Below, one piece after another: positions 12,801 to 24,143 of a stretch of DNA of 64,000 nt. A model generated the notes under the pieces. The model worked only from the letters and a program-made list of their open reading frames with translations, had not been told where the DNA came from and did not search any database. Positions within the stretch are counted from its first letter, which is position 1. The number at the start of each line of letters is the position of its first letter. The position numbers and the translations under genes are program-made. This DNA is from Agelaius tricolor (taxonomy: Eukaryota; Chordata; Aves; Passeriformes; Icteridae), in assembly GCA_023055355.1 (NCBI GenBank), contig JALJCS010000004.1, positions 17,886,001 to 17,950,000 on the forward strand, given 5' to 3'.

Positions 12801-15800
12801 TACAACTTCAGGAATAAATTGGAAGAGAAGCAGCATTTACCACTTGAAGCCAGATTGGTTGTGAAAAATCATACAGCAAAAGATCAAACTATCAGTCCTG
12901 CATTCAAATGTTATCCTTAGTGTGTAGTCATTAAATCTGGAAATCCACAGAGACATAAGGACATGCAGATTCATATATGTATATGCTGATCTGAATTACC
13001 TGCTCTTTGATCCAATGACATCTTTCTCTTTTAAGAATGTTTAGAACCTTAAAATATCTCTATTTGTTTCACAGGTCCCACTACTGTTCTGCCTCTTGTG
13101 TGGTATATATGTGCTGTTGAGCAGAATAACTCTATCAATGCTTTTGTGATGACTGTTCTTTATCTTTAGTTACAGCCTTGACCATTGTTTTATGTGAGAA
13201 GAGTTTGAGCGTAGCTTGTCTCTAACTCCAGTGATCAAAGCACGTCTAGAGATTATGGAGAAATTGAAAAGACCTAACAAGAAGACATTCCTTATAAATG
13301 AAAGTAAGGCACAGAATTTAGGTGGAAGTTTCTGAGGACATTTTGCATTAAATATGCTGAAAGTGATAGACACACAATTCACATTGTTGTGAGAAATCAA
13401 AAGAGGTGTCTGATGCTTTTGAATATCAATCAGAGGAGCATAAAGGACAACTGCACTCATGTCTTCTATTTTAAACCTGACAAAGTAATATTCAGATTTC
13501 TTTTCTATAAGCAGGTACTCACAGCTGCATGCTAGCTAGTTCGAATACAAGCTTCCACAAAAGTCTATAGCATGAAAACAAGACAGAAAAAAAGATACAC
13601 TGTAGTACTATTAAAATGAAGAATTTAGTCAACCAGATTTACTGAGTAAAATCCTGGCTCCATGTCAGACTTGGGAATTTTGCCAAAAAATTTAATAAGG
13701 TAAAAATTTCACTACTTGCATTCTACGATAGAAGAGGAAGGAAAGGAAAGGAAAATTACATTAAAGAAAAAAGGGAAAGAAAACTCATACACATATTCAG
13801 CTCACATGTAAATTCATATGGCTATGGATTTAATGAATAATGACAACTGTTATTCTTTATCAACATAATTAATAAATTTTAATGAAGCTGTAGATTTATG
13901 TCTGTTTTATCTATTTTATACCTGTATTTAGGGGGTAAAACCAAGGAAAAGTCAGGTTGATGGCTTTCTGTGGAAGCAGTTTTTTCCAAGTGTGATATGA
14001 GAGTCTGGAGATTGAACAAGGATTAATGTTGAAAGAAAATGTAGCAGGAATTCTGATAATCACCCTTTGTATTCAAGAATGCCATTTGTAAGGAATACCT
14101 GTGTATATGCGAATAGAATATCATAGTGAGTAATTTTTGTCTAAGTGGATGGATATTTTTGCTTGAGTATGCTATCAAGCCCTGGAAAATTATTTATTTA
14201 AATCATCTGCCCATTTTAAGACATTTTTCCAATGTGAATATGCCTTAGTTCCTGTGCATGATTCACAAATGGCTACTAGTTTACAAGCTGCAGGATGATT
14301 ACAGCAGCAGAACACACTGATATTCTTCCTAGCTACACTGTTCCTTCTCCAAGAGTTTATTTTTTTTTTTAATCTGCTATTGTTTTGACAGTATGCTGTT
14401 ATACTTCAATATAAAGACTTCAGAGAAAGAGTGATTTATTTGTATTCATGATGATTATGTTGTCCTTAAAAAATGTTGTTTCGTCTTTGGCAAAGAAAAA
14501 CAAAATAATTTAGCTTCCTAGAACAACTTCAATCGCAGAAGTTCCTAATGAGCTAGGAAGTATTAGGAGGAAAAGGAGACCCCACCCACTGCCTTGTCAG
14601 GACAGGAGATTAAAGAGATGGGAACCATGGTATCCATATGAGAGGCCTGTAAAAGAGGAAAGGGAGGTGCCAGCTCCAGTTTGGCCAGCTTCCTGAGCAG
14701 TACAGCAGGGTGACCCAGATCCTCAAGTAGAAACACTAGAATGAGAATGTGTTGTTGCAAGTGACTTAGTTGCTTTCTCCTTGTTAGAAACTCATGATCC
14801 TAATAGAGTGTGCTTTCCCCTCAGCAGAGCTAGGCAGCATTCTCATATCACACCTTGACTTTGTTTGGACCTAGCCACCATTTCAGGCGCTGGATTGGTA
14901 ATGGATGGCAGCTTAGTATTCCTCCAATTTAAGTATGATTTTCACTCTTTTCTTTCCAAAATCATGCCACAGACATAGTCCCCATCACTGAAGTAGGCTT
15001 TCCAAAGCTTAACAATGACGATTGCATGTTGCTTACAATATTGGGACTAGACAAACATAGATTACTGGTGAGACACAGTAAACTGAAGAGTCCCCTGCTC
15101 TGACTCATGCTCCTTCCTGAATATGCTCTGGAAGGACACCTGAGATCAGCAGACTACCCTCATTCTACTTGGCATCTACAGCAGCACTCAGCTGCGTGCC
15201 TGGGGTGACTTCATCCACATCACTCCTTGCCTGGTGACTTGGTTCCTGTATGATCTTTTGCTGTTAAACCAATTCTCCTAGCTGAAGGACAACCAGCATG
15301 CCTCTTCCATGAGAGTACCATCAGGATTAATGATTCTTCATTCTTAGACTGGATCTTTACTCCCTTGAGTACCAGCGCAACTGGAAACAAAACAACAGCA
15401 AAACAAACAAAAAATCGAAAAAGAATACTTGAGAAAAAAAATATTTGGGGAAAAAAAAAGAAAGGAAGCCTTGAGTTTCCTAAGTGGAGCATACAGACAC
15501 AGCATGTTGATGACCTCATGTAAAATGAATATTTTTTTAAAAAGTTACCATGTTCTAGAAATCATTACATTAAATATGAGTAATAGGTCAGTAGCATAAA
15601 AGGAAATATCCAAACTCAGAAGTCTGTTTAAATATTTCTTTTGTCTTCTGGCTACATTTATAAGGTCTTAGTAGCAGTAGTTGTTTGTTAGCTGAAAAAT
15701 TATTTCACATGTTCCATGTTTTAGTTGCATGTGAAAACCTAAAGAGAAGTAAGAATTGCACATTAAACAAGCCTGATCCTTAACTCAGAAAGTTTATTAG

Positions 15801-16686
15801 TGTCTTGAATAAATACATAGATCTATTAATTTTTAATTTCAAATTTACATATTTTCTCATTAATTTATAAAGTATCTTTGACTTTTACAAGTTAAGGAAC
15901 AGAAGTGTTTGGGAAGTAGCCCAGCGACCACTTTGCACTATCAAAAAAGTACATGATTTTTGTGAGCCACGAGATTATCACAATGATAAAGCTCAAATAC
16001 TGGAGTAGGGTGCTGGAGAAAAGTAAAATAGAACTGAGAGGCACAGGCAAAGTTGTTCTATTAATTTGCTATTCTGAGTTGCTGGGTACAGAAACATTTA
16101 GAGGAGAATACTTCAAGGAAAAGTGAGCTTGTAGTGTTAGTCATCAACACACCTCTGTGAAAGAGCCTCTTTCGACACAGAAGCAGTAAAGGCTGCATCT
16201 CATTACTGCAACACTAGGAAAAACTGCAATCTTGAAAGGCAGAGTTAGAAGTGGATATAATGGCAATAGGCACCCAACAGACTTGAGGAGAATCTAATGG
16301 AAAAGTGCTCTCATTAGCAGAGGCAAAGTTACTTCCACTCAACAGTTATTTCTCCACTTCCTACATGTCTTCAGTGTGCGAATTTAATGACTCTCACACC
16401 TGCAGCTGTGCCTCTTTTGTCTTGGAGGTGAAGGTGTAATGAGATAGAGTGGCTGTCAGATGATACAGGAAAGTTCATGCAGATGCCACTGTTTTAACCA
16501 GACATAGAATTAAACATTGGAACAAATATGAGGCAACACACATCTGCAGACATAATAGCTCATTTTAAGATTAGATGCAGGACTCACTATGTGAAGCCTG
16601 TGACGTGCTTTGTTCAGTGAGTCAGCGTAATTGCTGATTAATTAATTCTGATCTTTTAAATGAGTGTACTGTTGCTCTTTGGTACA

Positions 16687-16748
16687 TAAAAACAAAACCA
16701 AAAGCAAAACAAAACCAAACAAACAAACAACAAAAAACAAAACAAAAA
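16687..16748. repeat. A-rich (CAAA)n-like simple repeat
   Basis: Runs of CAAA, CAAAA and CAAAC units. On the complement these give a T-rich frame that looks like a membrane protein but is only low-complexity sequence. Confidence 0.85.
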
Positions 16749-16956
16749 AGCTGGGAAAGAAAACACAGCCATAGAGAAATCTGCAGAAAAATGTTTGCTA
16801 AAAATATGTAAATCAAGGATCTGGATCCTGGCAGCGTGCACTGTGCCTCTCTGGCACACATTGGTGAGCCTCAGAAAGAGAACTGTAAACCAAGTGGAGA
16901 CCACCAGGGAAGCTGAGATTCCAAAGACAGTGCATCATTCCAGTACCCCCCGGGGG

Positions 16957-16981
16957 TTTGGTTGGTTGGTTGGTTTGTTTT
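16957..16981. repeat. (TTGG)n microsatellite
   Basis: About five TTGG units, preceded at once by the GC palindrome 'ccccccggggg'. Confidence 0.85.
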
Positions 16982-18692
16982 GAGTTTGGTTGATTCATGG
17001 GCCATACTGAGCCTTGCATCCTGACCACAGCTGAGATGGCTTTCTGTTGCTGTGACCCAAGAGGTTTTCATGGACAAGACATTGGCCACTCTACTTTGGA
17101 AATGTTTCCAAAACAAATGCATTTAAAGTAGAGGAAATACAGAAATTTTGGCTCTCAACAGAAAATTTTAATCATATTCTGGAAAACTGGGCTTTCAATG
17201 GAAACAAGATTCCAGTGAAGTTACTACCATGAGTCCAAAAATGTCAGTGTGGAGTTTTCAAACCACATAGATCCACTTTGTACTAAATCCCCGTCCCAAA
17301 CTGACATCTCCTGAGAAAGAGGGATCAAGTAGGATCTAGAGGATTTTTATTTAAGATGGAAATATCTGAGAAAAGTAAAGTTAAAGATTTCTGGAAAGTA
17401 TGTTTTGTTTCATGATTTTCTGCTGGGGGCTGGGGAGAGATGACAAGCCAACATAATCCCACCTAATTCCTGAGAATTCTTTCCTGATTAGTCACACTCC
17501 AGTCCAGGGAAGGGTCTCCTGCATTTCCATTTGTGAAACAAAGGGAGATCATGACTGTTATCTGAAAAGTGATAGCAGCATATGCTCTGGTGCAAAGGCA
17601 CATCCCTCTCTTTATCTTCTAATTAATGGATGAAATGTGACTTTAAGGATCAGTGTGAACAGAAGTAAAAAGAGGTAAATACAGCTGACAACTGCTGATA
17701 CATATATGAGTATTATACCAGGTTGTCATACAGTTGCAGGATTAAAGAGAATTTCAAAATTATACATGACAAAATTTCACACTTATATTCACAAAATTAA
17801 ACCAAGCTAACATTTTCAGCTAGTCCTGTACCACCATAGCCAATGGGAGATTTATCAATTCGATCATTGTCATCTGTCTGGGACTGTAAAGTGAGGGCAA
17901 ACCTGTACTAAATACCTTTATCAAAAGTTTCTCTAAATATATTGCAGTTCCTAGGTGAAGAATTTGGAAACTGACACATGCCTAAATGTTTAGGATGAGT
18001 AAACATTTACCTTGAAGTTTTGAGAGACAATACATGGAATGTGATTAATTTCAAAGCACGTCACTGTAAATAGAAAAAGAAGAAAATGCTCAGAAACTGG
18101 AAATGTACAGTAATCCTAACCACTCCATGATCCATTTTCACTGAAGTAGCTCATCAGATATTCAAGTCTTAACAAGTTTTGGGGAAAATTATGTCAGAGA
18201 CTGAAGACACAGTAAGGTATCTTTGGTACAAAATAATTTATTTGAAAATACTGACTAAAATATCTTTCCCTGACTATGAGAAATTAAATGCTATGAGGAG
18301 GTTGTTCTTTTAAAGCTTATTAAACTTACTGGCTGATCAGATCACTCTGTAAGATTTTTTTCCTCAAGGTTGTGTTTCATCTGATTTTGTGACCACTGAC
18401 CGATGAAACTTGCTGTCTACACAGTTCTAGCTCTGAAACAGATTTGGGTTTTCTGGATGGGAGACTTTGTCTGAGACTTCTTGTATTTTCAACTTAAACC
18501 ATAACTTTACACAAATGCAAAGATGCAAGTGCAGATATTATCTGGAGGATGTTTTTGCTTTGCAATCTTTCTGATAAAATTTAAAAAGCAGTAAATCTAC
18601 TTCCGATCTCCCCAGAAACTTCCCCTTCCCACCCCCTTTTATTTATTTTTTTCCCCCCACATCTTGATATTCTTTGTGAGTGGTTTGTGGGT

Positions 18693-18773
18693 CTAAGGAG
18701 TCCGCAGCAGTCTGATCAACCAAAGTACCAAAGGCAGGTACTTTGGATGATCAGACTGCTGCGGACTCCTTAG
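18693..18773. repeat. Near-perfect 37-bp inverted repeat with 7-nt loop
   Basis: Left arm 18693-18729, loop 'aaaggca' 18730-18736, right arm 18737-18773. The arms are exact reverse complements except for one position (A opposite A at arm position 27). Either strand transcribed would fold into a 36-bp hairpin with one internal mismatch. The arms hold a CpG and are GC-richer than the surroundings. The near-perfect match suggests a recent origin by template switching or inverted duplication, or selection for the fold. No terminal repeats or target duplications show that it is a transposon. Confidence 0.95.
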
Positions 18774-18774
18774 G

Positions 18775-18836
18775 CAGGGTAAGGAGCAGCATTTAGCAAG
18801 GAGCAGTGGCATAGGGAGGAGCAGTGGCATGGCTTG
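18775..18836 (+). repeat. Three short direct repeats beside the hairpin
   Basis: 'aaggagcagcatttag', 'aaggagcagtggcatag' and 'gaggagcagtggcatgg' follow one another at roughly 22- and 19-bp spacing, directly after the right arm of the hairpin. The 'ctaaggag' at the hairpin base shares their core. Confidence 0.7.
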
Positions 18837-21002
18837 GAGGATCATCAGTGGAGCCTATTTGACTAGACACAGGCAGAAGGATTACTCTAACAGTAAATAA
18901 TCTCTTACAAATAGCTTCCTGGAATTGTGCTTTGTGAGACCGTCACCATTTTGGAAGTTTTCAAGTTACCAAAAGTGTTGATGTTTCAAGCAATATTTGT
19001 AGCCAAAGGTGTATATTGAAGGATTCTATCAATGTTAGGGACAAAAGATTGGTGGAGTTTATTTGGCTGCCACTTAACAGCAAAAGTGATAGGTTCCTTC
19101 TAGGGAACAGGCACTTCATCCAAATGTGAGACTTCTGGTCTCACCTCTAGAAACCTCTGCTCTATCTCTTCCTCAAAATACATGCTGTATTTTGCTTTTG
19201 TTTTGTTCTCTCCGTTTGTTCTCCATTTTTTGCTTTCTCTTGGTGCTTTTATTTTAAGCAAAATGTTTGACCCATGCAAACAAAATTGAGTAAATCAGTA
19301 GGCTGCTGACCCAGGAGGAATGGAGTGATGTGACAGAAACAAAATTACTGCATAACTTAATGACATATAACTGGTGGTACTTCACTGTGCTGAATTTATA
19401 TATATTCATAATGTAAATTCTTCACTATTTGACAAAGAGGCTGTAGTTCTGAACTTCATTTTTCCATCTTCTGTATTTTTTTCCTTTCATAAGAAAATAA
19501 ACTAATTAAAGAGTGAGGAGAATCCTCATTTAAATTATTAGCATCATTTTAGCAATCTAAGTTAAACAAAACAAAATTTTCTGCTCCTTCAAATCAGCTT
19601 AATTAATCCTGTGAGAACTAAATTAGTCTTTATGTTGACTGTGTTAAAGCCCCTTGTTAACTGGCAGAATCATAAGCTCATTATATGTCTCAGTGTTCAT
19701 AAGAAATACAGAAATAAGGTTTCCAAGTTACAGTTCTGAAAGTAGGAAAAAACCTATCTACTTCAAAATACTTATTAAAAAAAAGCATTAGAAACAAGCC
19801 CCCTAGTCTTTTACATCCTGTGCTTCTACTTTTTTCTCTTTACTTTTTTTAAAGGGGAAATGTTTAACCTTTTTCTCTTCCAAAAATTAAAATCAGCTAA
19901 AAAAAAAACCAAAATGCAAAACAAAACACAAAGCAAACAAACAAACAAAAAACACCAAAAAAAGCAGCTTTTTTTTTTTTACTGCTTAGAAGAATTGCAT
20001 CTGATGAATAGATGTTTGGATCTATTTGGATTTTATTTGCAATTGCAGGTAATCAGGAGCTCTGATTCAAGTTTCTCTCATTGTCATAACAGAAAGAAAG
20101 CTGTGGTCATTGAGATCCTTTTTCTTTATCATGTTAGTGTTGTCTGGATCAAGGACTACTAATGAACTTTTTCTGCTTCTTCTGTTGTTTTCAATCATAG
20201 ATTTCACAAAGATTTTAAAAAATTAATTTTTGAATTTAAAATAGTAATTTAATTGGAATAAGCCAGCAGGTCCAAAATTTGTTTGGGATAACAAGATAGA
20301 CAGATGGGCTTGTAAAAAAGCATACAGACTAATCGATAAGTGTTGTTTCCATAGGTAATCATAAAAAAATCACCTCAGGTGATCTCTTTTTTTTCCCTAT
20401 AAAAAAAAAATCAGCTGAAAAAACCCTCATTTATTTGAGAAATATCCTTCTGAAAAAAGGAATCAGCCAGCTCTTGCTGTAACCTTCAGACTTGATGTGG
20501 GGACAAAATTGACAAGAGAAATGACTTGATGCATAGTATTTGAATGTTGTGAAATTATAATTTTTCGTTTGTGTTCAAACTTGTGTCTTAGCATTGGAGT
20601 TCTTCTTTGAGAAACAATGGATCTTTAGCTGAGAAACAGGAGATTACTTGATAAAATTAATGGTGCTCTCACCTCTCAGTTCAAAAGATTTGTCACTTGC
20701 ATGTTTTGTGGCTGTTACCACCTGGAGCAGCTTTCTCAGACTTTTTGTAAGAAGCTCTTGCCTGGTATGCAGGTAGGAACATAGAAACATGTTTAAATGT
20801 GGCAGTGTGATTTATCAGACTGGTGTATTTTCTGAAACAGCACTGATTGCAACAGTGATATACATAAGGTCAAATTTAAAAGGGCTTAAATTTGTAAGAG
20901 TTGAGGCACATCCTGTTTTTTCAAAACCGACTTTGAGTTTAGAAAGAAGTGTTAGTCTTCCAGGGTTTTAGTTTGAACAACCTATGAGAAGCTTATAGAA
21001 CC
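18837..21002. other. AT-rich DNA, no gene seen
   Basis: Unique-looking sequence with a (CAAA)n/T-run patch at about 19895-19980. No exon or repeat family is recognised. Confidence 0.5.
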
Positions 21003-22145
21003 TAGAATCATAGAGAATCTCAATAGAACGGACCCATAAACCTCATTAAGTCCAACTCCCTGCAGGACTGTGACCATGTTCACAGGGGTTCTTGGATGAG
21101 GGAAGAGACGAGAATGTTGACTCCATGCTTAGAAGGCTTGATTAATTATTTTATGATATATATATATTACATTATAACTATACTAAAAAGAAATAGAAGG
21201 AAAAGGTTAATCTCAGCAGGCTAGCTAAGAATAGAATAGAAAAGAATGATAACAAAAGGCAGCTCTCTTGGACTCTGTCCGAGATAGCTCGGCCTTGACT
21301 GGCCATTAATTATAAACGTCCAAGATGGGCCAATCAAAAATCCAACTGATGCATTCCACAGCAGCAGATAACCATTGTTTACATTTTGTTTCTGAGGCCT
21401 CAGCTTCTCAGAAGGGAAAAAAATCCTAAGAAAGGATTTTCACAAAAAGATGTCTACGACACAGGACTATGCAATGCTAGAGCATATATGCAGCTTTGTT
21501 CCATTTTCTCATGTTCTACTGCTGCTCACCAGAGAGGGGAGATCAGTATACCCCTGCACTGCCCACCTGAAGGAAGCTGCAGGGCGATGGGATCACCCCT
21601 CAGTCTTCGGTTCTCCAGGCTAATTAAACCAAGTGACCTCAGCTGCTCCTTGTAAATCTTGCCTTTGAGATCTCCTACTACCATGGTAACCCTCCTCTGC
21701 ACTCCTGAAGAACTGAATGTCCTTCTCATTTTGTGGCAACCAAACCAGCCCCCAGCACTTGAGGTGAGGCTGCCCCAGCTCAGAGCAGAGCAGGACAATC
21801 CCTTCCCTTGCCCAGCTGTGATGCTGTGCCTGATGCACCCCAGGACACACTTGGCCCTCCTGGCTGCCAGGGCACTGCTGACTCAGATTGGATTTGCCAT
21901 CAGCCCAAGTCCCCCCACCCCCATCTCTTTCTGCAGGGCTGCCCTCTGGGGTCCCATCCCATAATTTGTATGTATAAGCAGAATTACCTTGCCCCAGGGG
22001 GAGAATCTGGCACTAGCTCCTGTTTAGTTTCAAGTGGTTGGTGATTTCCCAGCTCTTCAGATCTCTCTGTACAACCTCTCTGCCTTGGAGAGAGTCCATG
22101 GCTCCTCCTGTTTTAGTATCACTGGCTAGTTTAAAATCAACAGAC
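21003..22145 (-). mobile_element. CR1 LINE, antisense, interrupted by a solo LTR
   Basis: The plus strand begins 'cctagaatcatagagaatct' (reverse complement of a CR1 3' tail) and reaches 'tccaactccctgcaggac'. After a 393-bp insertion it resumes at 21468 and runs to about 22145. In the second block the plus strand reads 'gaggtgaggctgccccagct', 'ggccctcctggctgccaggg' and 'cttggagagagtccatggct', all antisense CR1 ORF2/3' UTR landmarks. The coding part is fully degraded. The open frames of 70-101 codons here are by-products. Confidence 0.88.
21069..21461 (-). mobile_element. Solo LTR nested in CR1, perfect 6-bp target duplication
   Basis: The element runs TG (21069) to CA (21461). It is flanked by identical hexamers CAGGAC at 21063-21068 and 21462-21467, and its removal restores a continuous CR1. 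From memory the sequence ('ttctcagaagggaaaaaaat', 'cattccacagcagcagataa') resembles a very common passerine solo LTR of the TguLTR5 type read in antisense; this name is unverified. A 6-bp duplication is typical of class II (beta-like) ERV integrases. It contains a (TA)n stretch near 21157-21167 and no coding sequence. Confidence 0.85.
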
Positions 22146-22549
22146 TGGGAGTAGCCAGAAGATATACAGGAGATAAGTGAGTATTAGGGAACATTGGCCC
22201 CTGGAGCAGTTACCTGGTCTGGGAAAGACTGATAGGAGAACCAAAGAATTAGGACCAAATTAGCATGGAAGTGGAAGGGATCAATAACCGGTAGGAGATC
22301 CAACACTAAGAATTGTGTAATTTGGAACAATGAATGAGAATTTCTTTGGGTTTTGTATGTATAAATATGTGAAAAATGGGGTTAAAGAGCCCTGTGTGAT
22401 TCAATAATTTTCTGCACAACCCAGGCATATGTGGATGAAATAATTTCTCTGGCACACCTTGGCCAGAATAACATCCTGGCCACAATAAAGTAATGCCTGA
22501 ATTCTCTAACACTGAAAAGATGTTGGAGAGTTTCTGTTTTTCTTGCTGT
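22146..22549. other. Spacer, no gene seen
   Basis: Sequence between two CR1 pieces. It may include further unrecognised decayed CR1, but no clear landmark is seen. Confidence 0.45.
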
Positions 22550-22663
22550 TTTGGTGATGGTGTTACTCTTGGGGTCGGTTGTCCTGTGCAGGACCAGGAG
22601 TTGGACTTGATGATACTTGTGTGTCCCTTCCAACTCAGTGTGTTTTGTGATTCTGTGATAATG
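22550..22663 (+). mobile_element. CR1-type 3' end fragment
   Basis: The run 'gtcctgtgcaggaccaggag', 'ttggacttgatgatacttgt', 'cccttccaactcagtg' and 'tttgtgattctgtgat' is a CR1 3' UTR and tail in sense orientation. Some avian SINEs carry the same tail, but I see no tRNA-derived head upstream, so a truncated CR1 is preferred. Confidence 0.85.
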
Positions 22664-23243
22664 CTTAATGCTTCAGTAGGAGAGGCTCTTTGGTCTCACT
22701 AAAAAATGCAGAAGGCCACATATCACATGCAGTTGATAAAGAGACGTACAAAATTATACGCTCTGCCCACTATGAAATGTACAACAAAGCAGTTGCCAAG
22801 AGCTTTGAATTTCAAGACAAGATGCTGGTTATACAAATAAATAGATAAACAAGACCGACTTTTATGTTTGGAAGTCAGGTCTAATTCTAATGATGGAAAC
22901 TCTGAAGTTAGTTAGCCTTCTATACATCCCAATAGTATAAAGGAAATTTAAAGGAAATCTGAAGTCTGAAGGAATATCACATAACTGATAGATGGTGTGA
23001 AACTTCTTTCAGTAAAATACTTTGGGTTTAAATGTCCTAGTAATCACAGAAAGTAATCAAGGTGCTGTTAAAATAAACATGCATGATGGGAACCCAAGTG
23101 AATACAAATCGTATTTTAAAATAAAGGGAATTGGAAAAGAGTTGCTGGAGAAGGTAGTGTAGATAGATACACTATCCTGTATTGTACTGCTTGAATTTGC
23201 TATTTACATTCCTTTACACTGCATTGTGAGAGGTTCACTCTCC
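22664..23243. other. AT-rich spacer, no gene seen
   Basis: No gene or repeat is recognised. A 41-bp piece near 22950 is about 80% similar by eye to one near 25225, perhaps an old unnamed repeat. Confidence 0.4.
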
Positions 23244-23771
23244 TGTAAAAATTTAAAAGTTTATAAGAACAATAGGAGACAAAGACAATAAGGCAAAGAT
23301 TTACAGCCAGATGCCTCTAGGAATTCAGCCAAGAGCACACCTGCTATTTTGGAAACACCCGTTATATACCATTACCATTGCATCAGCCTGTTACATATTC
23401 ATAAACAATTACACAGTAAACTTTTCCCCAAACTAGTTTACATGTTCCAAGAATTGTTTAGCATGGCCCCTCCTTGGGTCTGCCTTTTTAGAGCATTTCT
23501 ATTCCTTGGCTGTGGTTTTAGTTCATTCTTATAATCACCTCCAGTTTTAGGCCTTGGTCCGTACTGTCTTCAGAAAGCTAGTGCTGATAGTTAGCCTATC
23601 AGTAGCAGGGTCCTCATCACATATTCCTTGGATATTATCCCAACCAAGCAGGCAGTTTAACAAAAGCATATGTTTATCAATGTTTATCAATAATATGTTA
23701 TTATTTCTAAGTTTTAGTTAACAATAGAAATAAAAACTATATCCTTATAGCAAAGTTACTTTAACACCACA
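23244..23771 (-). mobile_element. Possible LTR, minus strand
   Basis: On the minus strand the sequence starts 'tgtggtgttaaagtaacttt' and has a TATA-like 'ggtatataac' (plus-strand 23361-23370). It ends with a leader-like stretch of the kind seen in R-U5, although the poly(A) signal is degenerate. No target duplication is found at the tentative ends. Promoter layout and length (about 530 bp) favour an LTR; the family is not recognised. Confidence 0.4.
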
Positions 23772-24143
23772 CATATAGAATCCATTTTAATATTTGTGAA
23801 AAGCCAAAAGTATAATATGTATCTATAACAACATGGTAATAACAGCCAGTAAATCAAATGCTACAGCTTGGGATGGTCTTCAGCCATGAGCAAGGGCTTT
23901 TGTGGCATTGGGGTCCCTGGGTTGATAGACAGGGACCTTCCGGTATCAGATTCCATCCGGAGCTGCTGGCATCTCCCTGGTCAGGAGCTGGGCTGTGAGA
24001 GGATCAGACCAATGAGCTGTTGAGACCTGGCAGTTTTGAACTCCCTCTATAAGAAGGCTCTCAACAATAAGACAGGCTGTTTGTCCCATGGAGCTTTGGG
24101 GTGTGTGTGGTCCCTGTCTCCAGCCACCAACCACTTGGAACAT
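23772..24143 (-). other. Possible internal ERV sequence next to the LTR
   Basis: The part from 23860 to 24143 is clearly GC-richer than its surroundings. On the minus strand it carries one open stretch of about 85 codons with ordinary protein-like composition (for example 'YRKVPVYQPRDPNATKALAH') ending at a stop near 23886. Its position just upstream, in minus-strand terms, of the possible LTR would fit the 3' end of an internal ERV region. I cannot assign it to gag, pol or env. Confidence 0.3.

Larger units (their letters stand above)
9888..18692. other. Long repeat-poor stretch, no gene seen
   Basis: About 8.8 kb of AT-rich DNA. I find no CR1 or LTR landmark and no supported exon. Open frames reach 103 codons, as chance predicts. 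Simple sequence includes a (GGAAA)n-like patch near 13735-13755, A-rich stretches near 15385-15470 and 16687-16748 ((CAAA)n-like), and a (TTGG)n run at 16957-16981 directly after a GC palindrome ('ccccccggggg'). Confidence 0.5.

Noticed and set aside
16622..16904. Phe/Leu-rich minus-strand frames that look like membrane proteins
   Set aside because: They are the complement of a (CAAA)n-like simple repeat.
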